From positions 1 to 50,865 of the forward strand of contig VRUJ01000031.1 in NCBI GenBank assembly GCA_019456165.1: a DNA stretch of 50,865 nucleotides, written 5' to 3'. A model generated the notes under the pieces. That model was not told where the DNA came from, did no database searches, and was given only the letters and a program-made list of their open reading frames with translations. Position 1 is the stretch's first letter, and the number at the start of each line of letters is the position of its first letter. Made by a program: the position numbers and the translations under genes. The DNA comes from Chloroflexota bacterium. Lineage in GTDB: Bacteria > Chloroflexota > Anaerolineae > Anaerolineales > UBA11579. This document shows positions 1 through 8,507 of the stretch, piece after piece.

Positions 1-77
1 TTAGGTGTAGATATTTTTCTTTTCGCATACGAATGATTTTATCTCCTCATTCGTTGCACTAAATGTCTGAATTAACA
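1..77 (-). mobile_element. End of an IS30-like insertion sequence, running off the window
   Basis: The first 77 bases are an exact inverted copy of 11652-11728. Read on the minus strand, an ATG at position 28 opens a frame beginning MRKEKYLHL that leaves the window; the other copy continues with NAEREEISRM, which resembles the N-terminus of IS30-family transposases (typical pattern HL..EREEISR). The repeat ends sharply at base 77, consistent with the outer end of the element. The family call rests on about 20 residues, so it is tentative. That the match is exactly 77 bases and reaches the very first base could also reflect an assembler k-mer boundary in a multicopy element. Confidence 0.5.
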
Positions 78-94
78 GAACAAAAGATGAGAAC

Positions 95-1270
95 CTAATT
101 CTTCATCAAATCCAAAGCGGCTGCAGTGATCAGAGCCGCGCCGCGCGGCAGCGCGCCTTCATCAAAGTCAAAATGCGGGTTATGGTGCCCGGCGTCTAAT
201 CCTTTTTCAGGGTTGTTTGAGCCTACAAATATGTAACATCCGGGAATATCATCCATCAAATAAGACATATCCTCAGAACCCATTGTCCGGCTGGTAACAT
301 CCAATTCTCCATCCGGAAACATAGTCTCAACTACAGCTTGTACTTTCCGGCTGATATGTTCATCATTAACCACTGGAGGGGTGAGATGTTGTGTGGAGAC
401 ATCAACCTCACAGCCCATACTTTCAGAAACGCCTTTTACAATGCTGTAAAAGCGCTCTAGCACCAAGTCTCTGATCTCTGGCTTATAGGAGCGAATAGTT
501 CCCATTAATTCCACTTCTTCAGGGATAACATTGAAAGCCTCCCCACCCCGGATGGTGGTAACGCTGAGTACAGAGGATTCTATAGGATCGACATTCCGAG
601 AGACGATGGATTGCAGAGTAACCACAACCTGGGAAGCAGCCAAAACCGGGTCAACAGACAGGTTCGGTGCTGCACCGTGCCCGCCCGTACCGGTAATAAC
701 GATCCGGAATGTATCCGCTCCTGCCATAGCCGGTCCAGGGGTTACTCCTATGCGGCCGAGCGGGAATTCATTCCACAGATGTAGCCCCAATGAATAATCA
801 GGCCTAGGGTTTTCTAGCACACCCTCTGCAACCATCCGTTCAGCGCCTCCCATGCCCTCTTCTGCAGGTTGGAACACCAATTTTATTATTCCGGAGAAAT
901 CCTCTGAATGTTTGTGAAGCAGGCGAGCCGCCGTTAACCCAATAGCAGTATGTCCGTCGTGTCCGCAAGCGTGCATCACACCGGCGTTAAGAGATGCATA
1001 ATCTGCACCGGTTTCTTCTTCAATCGGGAGTGCATCCATATCAAAGCGCAAAAGCACAACTGGCCCCGGCTGTGAACCCTCGATTAATGCAACCACACCG
1101 GTCTCCGCGATTCCAGTGCTTACTTCCAAACCTAATGCGTTTAATTCTTTAGCTACTTTTCCGGCAGTCCGAACTTCCTGGAATCCAAGTTCCGGATGTT
1201 TGTGAAAATCCCGCCTTAATGATTGAGTGTATTCAAAAAGCTCCTGGGCTTCTTTTAGGAGATCAATCAT
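95..1270 (-). CDS. M20D-family amidohydrolase (aminoacylase/hippurate hydrolase-like)
   Basis: A 391-residue metallopeptidase-family hydrolase, the usual full length for this family, expected to cleave N-acyl amino acids or similar amides in the cytoplasm. Visible metal and catalytic motifs are DMDALP near residue 77, HACGHDGHTA near 100-109 (Cys and His metal ligands), QPAEEG near 135 and a late HNPHFDFDE segment supplying a further His. The lid/dimerisation domain lies between about residues 185 and 300. It starts with ATG without a clear ribosome binding site and follows the RicT-like gene by 27 bases on the same strand. Substrate cannot be told from sequence; IAA-amino acid hydrolase and N-acetyldiaminopimelate deacetylase are relatives. 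Confidence 0.9.
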   Translation of the reverse strand: MIDLLKEAQELFEYTQSLRRDFHKHPELGFQEVRTAGKVAKELNALGLEVSTGIAETGVVALIEGSQPGPVVLLRFDMDALPIEEETGADYASLNAGVMHACGHDGHTAIGLTAARLLHKHSEDFSGIIKLVFQPAEEGMGGAERMVAEGVLENPRPDYSLGLHLWNEFPLGRIGVTPGPAMAGADTFRIVITGTGGHGAAPNLSVDPVLAASQVVVTLQSIVSRNVDPIESSVLSVTTIRGGEAFNVIPEEVELMGTIRSYKPEIRDLVLERFYSIVKGVSESMGCEVDVSTQHLTPPVVNDEHISRKVQAVVETMFPDGELDVTSRTMGSEDMSYLMDDIPGCYIFVGSNNPEKGLDAGHHNPHFDFDEGALPRGAALITAAALDLMKN

Positions 1271-1297
1271 AGTTTATTTGACTAAAACGAGGGTACT

Positions 1298-2230
1298 CTA
1301 CTTTTTCTTATTATTGGTTTTCTTACGCCGATCATTCCGATTGCACGAGCAACCGCTATCTCCATGGATGGAGCAAGGTTCTTTGGATTTTTTGCGCAAA
1401 GCTTCTAATTCCGCCCAAGGTTCAATATCTTCAATTGAATATTCAACCCTTGTATTATCCTCAGTGAGCCTGACGACAACCGCTTGTTTCAAAGGTAGTA
1501 CGTCAATTACTTTTCCTTCTCCTGCTGGAGTTATCACCCTCTTTTTCCTTTTTGGCAGGGTTTTTCTAGCCTCAACATATTGCTCGTACTCATATATCAG
1601 ACAGCAGCGCAACCGGCCGCACATGCCTGTGATCTCAGACGGGTCTAAGGAAACTCCTTGGGCTTTAGCCATTTTGATAGATATTGGGCTGAACTCGGTA
1701 AGGAATTTCGAACAGCAGCGCGCCTCCATACCACAAGCGCCCATGCCTCCAACAATCCTCGCAAAATCTCGCGGTCCAATGCGGCGCATTTCAATCTTGG
1801 TATTCGGATAAAGCTTCTTCATATTCTTCTGAAGTTTTGTTAGGTTAATATCCCCTTCTTCTTCAGAATTGTAAAGGAAATTTAGTCTAAGCCCATCAAA
1901 GGTAAACTCCCCTTTGACGATTTTAATATTTTTCAATCCAACTTTGGAAGTCTCAGCCCGGCAGTTTATTAAAGCTTCGACCTCCTTCTTCTCCCAGGTT
2001 TGACGCAACACAAGATCACCCGCGGTTGCCCTACGTTCAATTTTCTTCCAAGTCCCTCTTGGCGGCTTTGGCGGATTTTGGATTATACCCATGACCCGAC
2101 CCATTTGGTGGCCGCGGCTTGTGTGCACTATCGCAAAATCGCCTGCTTTAATATCAGGAACATTCCTTGAATCAAAATGATATAGTTTGCCGACCTCTTG
2201 AAAACGTATGCCTACTATCACTGGGTCCAT
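1298..2230 (-). CDS. ricT: PSP1-domain protein, RicT/YaaT-like
   Basis: A 310-residue PSP1-family protein. The N-terminal part resembles the YaaT/RicT core (residues about 1-110), and the central region carries the characteristic cysteine clusters: CGMEARCC near residues 166-173 and CGRLRCC near 204-210. In Bacillus, RicT is part of the RicAFT complex, which binds iron-sulfur clusters and affects RNA maturation; here no ricA or ricF is visible. The C-terminal about 25 residues are Lys/Arg rich with an additional CSIHGDSGCSC cluster, unusual and perhaps another metal site. It sits 22 bases downstream of the Mrp gene on the same strand, so it is likely co-transcribed with iron-sulfur handling genes. 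Confidence 0.85.
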   Translation of the reverse strand: MDPVIVGIRFQEVGKLYHFDSRNVPDIKAGDFAIVHTSRGHQMGRVMGIIQNPPKPPRGTWKKIERRATAGDLVLRQTWEKKEVEALINCRAETSKVGLKNIKIVKGEFTFDGLRLNFLYNSEEEGDINLTKLQKNMKKLYPNTKIEMRRIGPRDFARIVGGMGACGMEARCCSKFLTEFSPISIKMAKAQGVSLDPSEITGMCGRLRCCLIYEYEQYVEARKTLPKRKKRVITPAGEGKVIDVLPLKQAVVVRLTEDNTRVEYSIEDIEPWAELEALRKKSKEPCSIHGDSGCSCNRNDRRKKTNNKKK

Positions 2231-2252
2231 AATTTATAACCAAAATACATTG

Positions 2253-3338
2253 TTAATTTACCATACTTATTGGAACAGCTTGGGATTTTTGACTCATCGC
2301 GATCACACTAGTCTTCAAGGCGATATCTGCGGCAATATCCATAAACATTTTGGCCGCAGCGCTTTCCGGCTGTGATAATACTATCGGCATGCCATTATCC
2401 CCCCCGATACGTACAGCGGGGTCAATAGGAATCCCTCCAATAAAGGGTACTCCAGTCACTTTCCCCAGTTTCTCCCCTCCCCCGGAACCAAATACATCCA
2501 TTTTTTCGCCATCCGGCAACTCCAGATAGCTCATATTCTCAACTATTCCCATCAAAGGAATATTTAAAGTCTTAAATAACTCCAAACCACGCCGGGCATC
2601 GTCTAAAGAGACTTGCTGAGGTAGAGTAATTATTACCCCTCCACTTACCGATACAGTTTGGGCTAGACTCAATTGAGCATCTCCTGTACCTGGAGGTAGA
2701 TCAACAAAAAGATAATCCAACTCACCCCAATGTACGTCATTGACAAATTGCTGGATTGCAGAATGCAGCATCGGCCCGCGCCATACTATCGGTTGATCCG
2801 GAGGCACCATAAACCCGATTGACATTAGCTTTACACCGTGGGCCATAATTGGTGTGATACGGCCTTCAGGGCTGGGGCCAGCTCGCACGTTTTCAACACC
2901 CATCATCAGGGGTACATTAGGGCCGTAAACGTCAGCATCCATTAACCCCACCTTTACGCCAGTTTGGGCTAACGCAACAGCCAAATTGACCGAAACGGTG
3001 CTCTTGCCCACCCCTCCCTTGCCAGAGGCGATGGCCACAACGTTCTTGATTGGGTCAGATCCGCGCTTACGCCCATCGGTGGGGACTTCAACACTAAAAT
3101 TGATTACAACTTTTTCGACACCATCAATACTTTCAATCGCTGCGCGTACTTCTTGCTCAATTTGGTTTTTATAAGGATGGAGTGGAGATATCAATACAAC
3201 AGTCAGCCTGACTTGGCTATGCTCTACTTTAATATCTTGGATGAGCATCTTAGAAACCAAGTTCTGATCTAGCCCCGGGTCTTTGACATCACTTAGCGCT
3301 GCTAAGATGGATTCAGTGGTAAGTTTTTGCTCACTCAT
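2253..3338 (-). CDS. mrp: Mrp/ApbC-type P-loop ATPase, cysteine-free
   Basis: A 361-residue Mrp/NBP35-family protein, a group that carries and delivers iron-sulfur clusters in the cytoplasm. Residues about 8-85 form the DUF59/MIP18-like domain; the deviant Walker A GKGGVGKST is near residue 110, followed by DADVYGPN and the DLPPGTGDA motif. Most Mrp proteins carry a CxxC after ENMSY that bridges a cluster at the dimer interface; here that stretch reads ENMSYLELPDGEKMDVFG and the whole protein contains no cysteine. Its start codon overlaps the stop of the upstream 116-residue CxxC/CxxC protein (ATGA overlap), so translation is coupled to a possible cluster-binding partner. Confidence 0.9.
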   Translation of the reverse strand: MSEQKLTTESILAALSDVKDPGLDQNLVSKMLIQDIKVEHSQVRLTVVLISPLHPYKNQIEQEVRAAIESIDGVEKVVINFSVEVPTDGRKRGSDPIKNVVAIASGKGGVGKSTVSVNLAVALAQTGVKVGLMDADVYGPNVPLMMGVENVRAGPSPEGRITPIMAHGVKLMSIGFMVPPDQPIVWRGPMLHSAIQQFVNDVHWGELDYLFVDLPPGTGDAQLSLAQTVSVSGGVIITLPQQVSLDDARRGLELFKTLNIPLMGIVENMSYLELPDGEKMDVFGSGGGEKLGKVTGVPFIGGIPIDPAVRIGGDNGMPIVLSQPESAAAKMFMDIAADIALKTSVIAMSQKSQAVPISMVN

Positions 3339-3685
3339 TCCGTGGCCTCGTTGTTGGCAGGGTTTTTACCGTTTTCAAATGTTTGCATTAGGTCTTGGCG
3401 CGCTTGTTTGAACATTTCAATTAATTCTTCATCCGATTCTCGGAAACGGCGTACGTTTTGAATAGCACAGTGTGTGCAGCCACGCATAGCCCGGAATGAA
3501 TCTGCATTGCAGCTGGTACAGCCATCCAGACGCACCATCATTAAAACAAAAGCGAGATGATCTAATTCTGTTGGCTCTTGGCTGATCACCTTGTCAACCA
3601 GCTTCTGCCAGGTTTTGTCCCTCATTTCCCTCAATTCGGGAATTACTCGCGAGGGGAATAATATTTCGGAATCGTGGTTATACAT
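3335..3685 (-). CDS. Small protein with two CxxC motifs, unknown function
   Basis: A 116-residue protein I do not recognise. It has C56xxC59 and C70xxC73 within DGCTSCNADSFRAMRGCTHC, a spacing suited to zinc or an iron-sulfur cluster, followed by a charged helical tail (residues 78-116). There is no signal peptide or membrane segment. It is the first gene of a run with mrp and ricT and overlaps mrp by four bases, so I infer a role in cluster or metal handling together with the cysteine-free Mrp. A distant AhpD/carboxymuconolactone-like helix-CxxC arrangement is a weaker alternative. Confidence 0.7.
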   Translation of the reverse strand: MYNHDSEILFPSRVIPELREMRDKTWQKLVDKVISQEPTELDHLAFVLMMVRLDGCTSCNADSFRAMRGCTHCAIQNVRRFRESDEELIEMFKQARQDLMQTFENGKNPANNEATE

Positions 3686-3697
3686 TCAGGATCTCAA

Positions 3698-4240
3698 TGT
3701 CATTCTGAGGCGCATTAGCGCCGAAGAATCTAGTTTCCAAATTCAAGCTGGCTAGAGACTCTTCGCTGCGTTCAGGGTGACACGCTAAAATAATATTCAC
3801 GGTCGTATCCTACCATCCCAAAGAGTGTCATTCTGAGGCGCAACAGCGCCGAAGAATCTGGCTTCCAAATTCAAGCTGGCTAGAGAGTCTTCGCTGTGCT
3901 CAGAGTGACACGATAAAATAATATTCGCGGTCATATCTTACCATCCCAAAGAGTGTCATTCTGAGGTCCAATAGTGCCGAAGAATCTAGCTTTTATCTTT
4001 TGACTGGTAGGAGACTCTTCGCTACGCTCAGAGTGACATGATTTATTATTATTCACGTCGCGTACTACCATCCCAAAGAGTGTCATTCTGAGGCGCATTA
4101 GCGCCGAAGAAACTAGTTTCTAAGTTTAGACAAGTTAGAGACTCTTCGCTGCGCTCAGAGTGACATGATAAATTAATATTCACGGTCATATCCTGCCATC
4201 CCAAAGAGTGTCATTCTGAGGCGCATTAGCGCCGAAGAAT
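3698..4240. repeat. Tandem array of a 128-bp unit (4 complete units plus a part)
   Basis: Units begin with TGTCATTCTGAGG at 3698, 3826, 3954, 4081 and 4209, giving periods of 128, 128, 127 and 128 bases. Each full unit has an inverted-repeat part (TGTCATTCTGAGG...CGAAGAATCT facing AGACTCTTCGCT...CAGAGTGACA, about 80 bases) and a spacer of about 45 bases ending CCATCCCAAAGAG. Units differ by scattered substitutions. The last partial unit stops at the nuoI stop codon. Such TCATTCTGAG...GAGTGACA hairpins occur as dispersed repeats in many genomes; a regular tandem array is less usual. The stretch has no gene and may act as a transcription terminator or mRNA-end hairpin series for the nuo operon. 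Confidence 0.9.
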
Positions 4241-4900
4241 CTAACTTCCATTATCAGACTCACCACCAGCATCTTTTTCTGCAGCCTTCGCAGCTTTCGC
4301 TGCTTCGCGTTCAGCCTTCTTCGCTGCTTTTTCTGCGCGAACCGCCTCTTCAAGCTGGTTGTTCACTGGACGAACGGTCGCATAATACTCTGCCGGTTTC
4401 GAGAGCCTTTCCTTATTGAAAATATGATCAAATTGGCGTTCGTAAGAGGCCAATTCGTAATCATGGTCCATTTTGATGGCATCGAAGGGGCAGTACTCAG
4501 CACAGTAACCGCAATTCATACAAATATCTATGTCAATGTAGAATTCAACCGGTTCGGGAACCGGGCGGCCTGTATCAGGGTTAGTGGTTTGTTCAATCCA
4601 AATGCACTGAGGTGGGCAAACTTTTACGCAGATTCCACATGAAGTGCAGCGGTCTTTGTGAGTGCCGTCTTCCAACACATCATAAATCAAAAAAGGAATA
4701 AAGCGAAACTCCTCAGGCATCGGAAGCTTTTCCTCGGGGTACTGAACGGTAAAAATACCTTTAGCATCCTTGCTAGAGCGATGCGCGATCCCCTCAGGTT
4801 TATAATACCGCCGTCCGAACCACTTTATATCCTCGACGTAAGTCTGGACAAAGTGTTTTAGGGTTACACCCATTCCTTTGATAATACCTTTTCCATACAT
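4241..4900 (-). CDS. nuoI: NADH-quinone oxidoreductase subunit I (2x[4Fe-4S])
   Basis: A 219-residue ferredoxin-type subunit of respiratory complex I that passes electrons along the peripheral arm. Two canonical cluster motifs are visible: C85xxC88xxC91xxxC95 and C127xxC130xxC133xxxC137, the latter in CMNCGYCAEYCPFDAI. The C-terminal about 35 residues are an Ala/Lys/Glu-rich extension (KAAKKAEREAAKAAKAAEK), not part of the usual domain. GGAG precedes the ATG. It is the last gene of the iscX-nuoB-nuoCD-nuoI run, and its stop codon abuts the 128-bp tandem repeat array. No nuoH lies between nuoCD and nuoI, unlike the common order. Confidence 0.95.
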   Translation of the reverse strand: MYGKGIIKGMGVTLKHFVQTYVEDIKWFGRRYYKPEGIAHRSSKDAKGIFTVQYPEEKLPMPEEFRFIPFLIYDVLEDGTHKDRCTSCGICVKVCPPQCIWIEQTTNPDTGRPVPEPVEFYIDIDICMNCGYCAEYCPFDAIKMDHDYELASYERQFDHIFNKERLSKPAEYYATVRPVNNQLEEAVRAEKAAKKAEREAAKAAKAAEKDAGGESDNGS

Positions 4901-4939
4901 AATAATCTCCGTAGAATCTTGTATCTGTAACCGTAAAAC

Positions 4940-6688
4940 CTAGCGGTCGGTCTCGCCAAGCACTATATCTATCGAACCCAAAATCACTACTACGTCTGCA
5001 ATCTTCTGGCCGATGCACATTTTTTCCATCGCGGTGAGGTTGATGAATGATGGAGCCCGCACGTGATAACGCCACGGGTGCGGTTTGCCGTTGGATACGA
5101 TATAGAAGCCCAACTCGCCTTTGGGTCCTTCAACTCGTCCATAAGATTCACCAGCAGGGACACGCACTTGATACGGGTTGCTTCCGCTGATAACAGAGCC
5201 TTCGGGAATCTGATCCAGGGCTTGTTCCAAAATGCGGATGCTCTGCCGGATTTCATCTAATCTAATAATGAAGCGGTCATAACAATCTCCGTGATATCGC
5301 ACTGCAACGTCAAAATCGAAACGGTCGTAAATCCCATATGGGTCAGCTCTGCGGATATCATACGGCACACCCGAAGCCCGAAGCATTGGGCCTGTCGCTG
5401 AATATGCAATCGCATCCTCAGGCGTCAGGATGCCCACTCCTTGCGTACGGGTCAGCACGATCTCGTTGTCTGTCAGATAAGCATCAATGTCATCGATTTT
5501 GCGGGGTAGTCGTTCAAAAACCAAATCCCTTATTTTCTGCAAAACACCTTCTGGGAAATCGCGCGCCACACCGCCAAAACGAAAATAGTTGCACATCATG
5601 CGTGACCCTGTAGTAGCTTCGAAAATGTCCAGGATCAATTCACGCTCTTCAATGGCGTAGAGCGCAGGAGTGAAGAATGCTCCCAGATCATTGAGTAAGA
5701 ATCCAATAGCCCACACATGGTTGCTAATGCGGGTAAGTTCAGCCATGATCACGCGAATGTATTCAGCGCGCTCAGAAGGCGCTCCTTTCTTACCCATCAA
5801 TTTTTCCACTGCCAGGGCATAACCAAAATTGTTGCTCAAAGAAGAGATGTAGTCCAACCGGTCGGTGAACGGCATATTGTGTAAGTAAGTGTTGCGTTCG
5901 CCGATCTTCTCATGATTGCGGTGCAGATAGCCCACGACAGGTTTGAGAGCAATGATTGTCTCTCCATCGAGTACAACAGCCATGCGGAAAACACCATGAG
6001 TTGAAGGATGCTGTGGACCCATGTTTACAACCAGGTAATCGGTTTCAATATTGCCTTTCTCACCTACTGCCTTTCCTAGACCAGCATACAACAGGCTTTC
6101 TTCCGTGGCTTCCCATTTTGTGGGGTCAAAACCAACAGGGTAGATATTATTCTTCCCATATGGGTTCTTATCTTCGGAACGGAAAATCTGACCATCCGGC
6201 CAACGGTTACTGAATGGCTTAGTATCCTCATTATGGTAAGCTTCTTTCCAGTCTTTTCGTAAGGGATGGCCTTCAAATCCCTCCCACATCAAAATACGCC
6301 GCAGGTCTGGATGCTTATCAAACCGTATGCCCATGAGGTCATAGGCTTCGCGTTCTTGAAAGTCTGCGCCGGGATAAACGCTTACCAATGAATCTACTAC
6401 AGGATTATCGCGCGGCAGTTGGACGCTTAAAACCAACGAACCTCCGCCGGTGGACTTATATAAGTGGTAGACCACTTCCAGATTTGTTTCCTCTTCGGAG
6501 AGATAGTCTACTGCGGTAACTGAAGAAAGGAAATCGTATCCCATTTCATCACGTAGCGCAGTCGCGAGTTCAACTAATTTCTCTTTCGTAACGATGTAAC
6601 CTTCATAACCCTTACGTTCGTCGGGAGTAACCACACCGGGGAATCGGGTTTCTAATACAGATTGGACAACAGGGGCTGCTTCAGTCAT
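4940..6688 (-). CDS. nuoCD: NADH-quinone oxidoreductase fused subunits C/D
   Basis: A 582-residue fusion of the complex I 30-kDa (NuoC, about residues 1-185) and 49-kDa (NuoD, about 205-582) subunits. NuoC shows the [19 protein letters not shown] signature; NuoD begins with [14 protein letters not shown] and ends DIVLGETDR as expected. The CxxC nickel ligands of related group 4 hydrogenase large subunits are absent, so this is a quinone-reducing complex I module rather than a hydrogenase. I chose the ATG at 6688, preceded by GAGGA, over a GTG 18 bases upstream. C-D fusion is known in several phyla. The gene lies 26 bases after nuoB. Confidence 0.93.
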   Translation of the reverse strand: MTEAAPVVQSVLETRFPGVVTPDERKGYEGYIVTKEKLVELATALRDEMGYDFLSSVTAVDYLSEEETNLEVVYHLYKSTGGGSLVLSVQLPRDNPVVDSLVSVYPGADFQEREAYDLMGIRFDKHPDLRRILMWEGFEGHPLRKDWKEAYHNEDTKPFSNRWPDGQIFRSEDKNPYGKNNIYPVGFDPTKWEATEESLLYAGLGKAVGEKGNIETDYLVVNMGPQHPSTHGVFRMAVVLDGETIIALKPVVGYLHRNHEKIGERNTYLHNMPFTDRLDYISSLSNNFGYALAVEKLMGKKGAPSERAEYIRVIMAELTRISNHVWAIGFLLNDLGAFFTPALYAIEERELILDIFEATTGSRMMCNYFRFGGVARDFPEGVLQKIRDLVFERLPRKIDDIDAYLTDNEIVLTRTQGVGILTPEDAIAYSATGPMLRASGVPYDIRRADPYGIYDRFDFDVAVRYHGDCYDRFIIRLDEIRQSIRILEQALDQIPEGSVISGSNPYQVRVPAGESYGRVEGPKGELGFYIVSNGKPHPWRYHVRAPSFINLTAMEKMCIGQKIADVVVILGSIDIVLGETDR

Positions 6689-6714
6689 TGTATATTCCTC
6701 ATCCACTGGCCGGC

Positions 6715-7353
6715 TTAAGCGGCAACCTTTGATTTACTTGGATTTTTTATGATTTCGTAATCGCGTGGATCAATAATGTCCGGTCCTAATATGGGAATTG
6801 GGATAGCTTCGATGTTTTCTTTCCTCTCCCGGAAGCGCTTGAAGTAGGATTCGCCATCAATCTTCTCTTGTAATTTCATCAACCCGTGCAGCAGCGCTTG
6901 CGGGGTGGGTGGGCATCCGGGGACGTATACGTCTACAGGCAGATATTTATCTATTCCAGAAACCACATTGTAGCCTTCCTTGAAAGGGCCGCCGCCCGAG
7001 GCGCAAGCTCCCATCGCCATTACATATTTTGGTTCTGGCATCTGGTTGAACAAACGCACTATTTGGGGCAGCATTTTCTTGGTAACGGTTCCCGAGATAA
7101 TCATCAGATCAGCTTGGCGCGGGCTGGGCCGCATTACCTCCATGCCAAAACGGGCAATGTCGTAGCGGCTGGCAGCAGTGCAGATGAATTCAATACCACA
7201 GCATGCCAGGCCAAACATCAACGGCCAAACCGAGTAACGCCGACCCAGGTTGTAAATCCTATCCAGGGTGGTGATGGCAATGTTTGACCGCATCTCCGGT
7301 GTGATCTCGTATTCCGGCTTATTCAAGCCTTCAAGTTTGTTTTCTTCGCTCAT
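6715..7353 (-). CDS. nuoB: NADH-quinone oxidoreductase subunit B (cluster N2)
   Basis: A 212-residue complex I PSST/NuoB subunit, the protein that holds cluster N2 next to the quinone site. The ligand motifs are visible: the adjacent cysteines in GLACCGIEF near residues 49-54, GACASGGG near 115 and VPGCPPTPQ near 145. It is longer than many NuoB proteins because of a C-terminal tail of about 40 residues. Its ATG overlaps the iscX stop codon (ATGA), so it is translationally coupled to iscX. NuoA and the membrane subunits are not in this window. Confidence 0.95.
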   Translation of the reverse strand: MSEENKLEGLNKPEYEITPEMRSNIAITTLDRIYNLGRRYSVWPLMFGLACCGIEFICTAASRYDIARFGMEVMRPSPRQADLMIISGTVTKKMLPQIVRLFNQMPEPKYVMAMGACASGGGPFKEGYNVVSGIDKYLPVDVYVPGCPPTPQALLHGLMKLQEKIDGESYFKRFRERKENIEAIPIPILGPDIIDPRDYEIIKNPSKSKVAA

Positions 7354-7562
7354 ATGGGGTTACACTCCTCATACCATTCTTGAAAAATTGACATTAATAT
7401 TTCTTCGTTTGCTAATTCCGGATCATCTTTAAAATTAGGTAATTCCAGCGTCCATTCGAAAACGTTATCCAGGGATATTTCTTCAAAGTCAGCATGGGGA
7501 TGCAGAGTGCTCAGCGCTCTGGCGATTTCATATGCCGCATCCCAATTTAAAGTCGTACCCAT
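7350..7562 (-). CDS. iscX: Iron-sulfur assembly accessory protein IscX
   Basis: A 70-residue acidic protein of the IscX/YfhJ family. The conserved pattern is clear: [13 protein letters not shown] near the start, then [22 protein letters not shown] and [15 protein letters not shown]. IscX binds IscS and iron and tunes cluster assembly rate. I place the start at the ATG at 7562; TTG and GTG codons lie just upstream but family length fits the ATG. It is normally the last gene of the isc operon in proteobacteria; here it heads a complex I operon and overlaps nuoB, which is unusual and suggests local supply of clusters to the Nuo proteins. Confidence 0.88.
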   Translation of the reverse strand: MGTTLNWDAAYEIARALSTLHPHADFEEISLDNVFEWTLELPNFKDDPELANEEILMSIFQEWYEECNPI

Positions 7563-7702
7563 CACGGTTTGTTCCAACAATCACATATTATACTAGTGCT
7601 TGGGAGTGTGTCAATACAAGGATTAAAGAAAATATTCATTTGCGTAATTATAATTGGGGGCTTATAATATCCTTGATATCAATTCATTCCAGTCATTTAC
7701 GC

Positions 7703-7716
7703 TCAACAATTATTGA
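7703..7716. promoter_or_regulatory. Candidate operator TCAA-N6-TTGA between iscX and the SufR-like gene
   Basis: In the 203-base divergent intergenic region between iscX and the SufR-like regulator, TCAACAATTATTGA forms an inverted repeat with a six-base spacer. Cyanobacterial SufR sites have been described as CAAC-N6-GTTG, a similar geometry with different ends. This is a short motif and could be chance. Confidence 0.25.
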
Positions 7717-7723
7717 CGATTTA

Positions 7724-7763
7724 GACTATCAGACTAGAAGACTACCAGACTAAAAGACTATCT
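7724..7763 (+). repeat. Five tandem 8-bp units GACTANNN directly before a start codon
   Basis: GACTATCA, GACTAGAA, GACTACCA, GACTAAAA and GACTATCT follow one another without gaps and end two bases before the ATG at 7766. All five share GACTA. No Shine-Dalgarno sequence is visible, so the repeats occupy the ribosome-loading zone of the SufR-like gene. They might be a simple slippage tract or a phase-variable leader. Confidence 0.8.
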
Positions 7764-7765
7764 CC

Positions 7766-8374
7766 ATGCAAAACACACGCCAACACATTCTCGATTTCCT
7801 GGAAACCAACCGCACGGCTTCAGCAATAGAATTAAGCCGTGCATTCCGCATGACCGCGGCAAATTTACGCCATCACCTCTCCGTATTAGAGAAAGCAGGC
7901 CAGGTAGAGTCCGTAGGACATATCCCAGCTACTGGGCGCGGCCGCCCAACAAAGTTGTACATGCGCACGCCTGAATCCCAAGATAACAGCCTCACCGAGC
8001 TGGCCAGCGCGCTATTATCGCAAATCTACGGACAGAGAGAATCTCGGCAGCGCACGCAACGTCTAAAAAAGTTGGCCGGGGCTCTGATGGCACCGCTTGG
8101 GGCATTAATAGGCACCACCACCCAAAGGTTGGGGGCTGCCGTGGAACGTTTGAACGAACTGCGTTACAAGGCGCGTTGGGAGGCGCACGCCCACGCGCCC
8201 CGCCTTATCTTGGGGCAATGCCCTTACGCCGCAATCATTGAATCACATCCAGAACTATGCCGCATGGACGCCTACCTGCTCGAGGGTTTGCTGGATTCAA
8301 GTGTGCGCCAAACCGCTAAGTTGGGGCGAAGTCCAGAAGATCCACAGCAATGCGTATTTATAATTAGTGGATAG
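7766..8374 (+). CDS. SufR-like winged-helix regulator with a cysteine cluster
   Basis: A 202-residue DNA-binding regulator. Residues about 1-65 form a winged helix-turn-helix (TASAIELSRAFRMTAANLRHHLSVLEKAG). The C-terminal part resembles the sensor domain of SufR and related predicted iron-sulfur regulators: Cys152 in GQCPY, Cys165 in HPELC and Cys196 in PQQCVF, with the spacing seen in that family (C-x12-C, then a third about 30 residues on). In cyanobacteria SufR represses suf genes when it carries a [4Fe-4S] cluster. It is divergent from iscX-nuoBCDI, so control of that operon by cluster status is a reasonable inference. Start has no clear ribosome binding site. Confidence 0.72.
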   Translation: MQNTRQHILDFLETNRTASAIELSRAFRMTAANLRHHLSVLEKAGQVESVGHIPATGRGRPTKLYMRTPESQDNSLTELASALLSQIYGQRESRQRTQRLKKLAGALMAPLGALIGTTTQRLGAAVERLNELRYKARWEAHAHAPRLILGQCPYAAIIESHPELCRMDAYLLEGLLDSSVRQTAKLGRSPEDPQQCVFIISG

Positions 8375-8507
8375 CGAAACATCAAATTATTATTGACGGA
8401 GTTTTAATCCCAAATACCTCAAAAATTTGGAACATGCTGGTATAAAAAATGGTATGATTTGCTGACTGAACCAATAACTGCCCGATTTACTGTTTTATAA
8501 ATTTCCC

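Noticed and set aside
3698..4240. Tandem array as a CRISPR
   Set aside because: Units are 128 bases, spacers are conserved rather than unique, and each unit is a long inverted repeat; no cas genes.
4940..6688. NuoCD as a group 4 hydrogenase large subunit
   Set aside because: The N- and C-terminal CxxC nickel ligands are absent and the NuoC part is typical of complex I.
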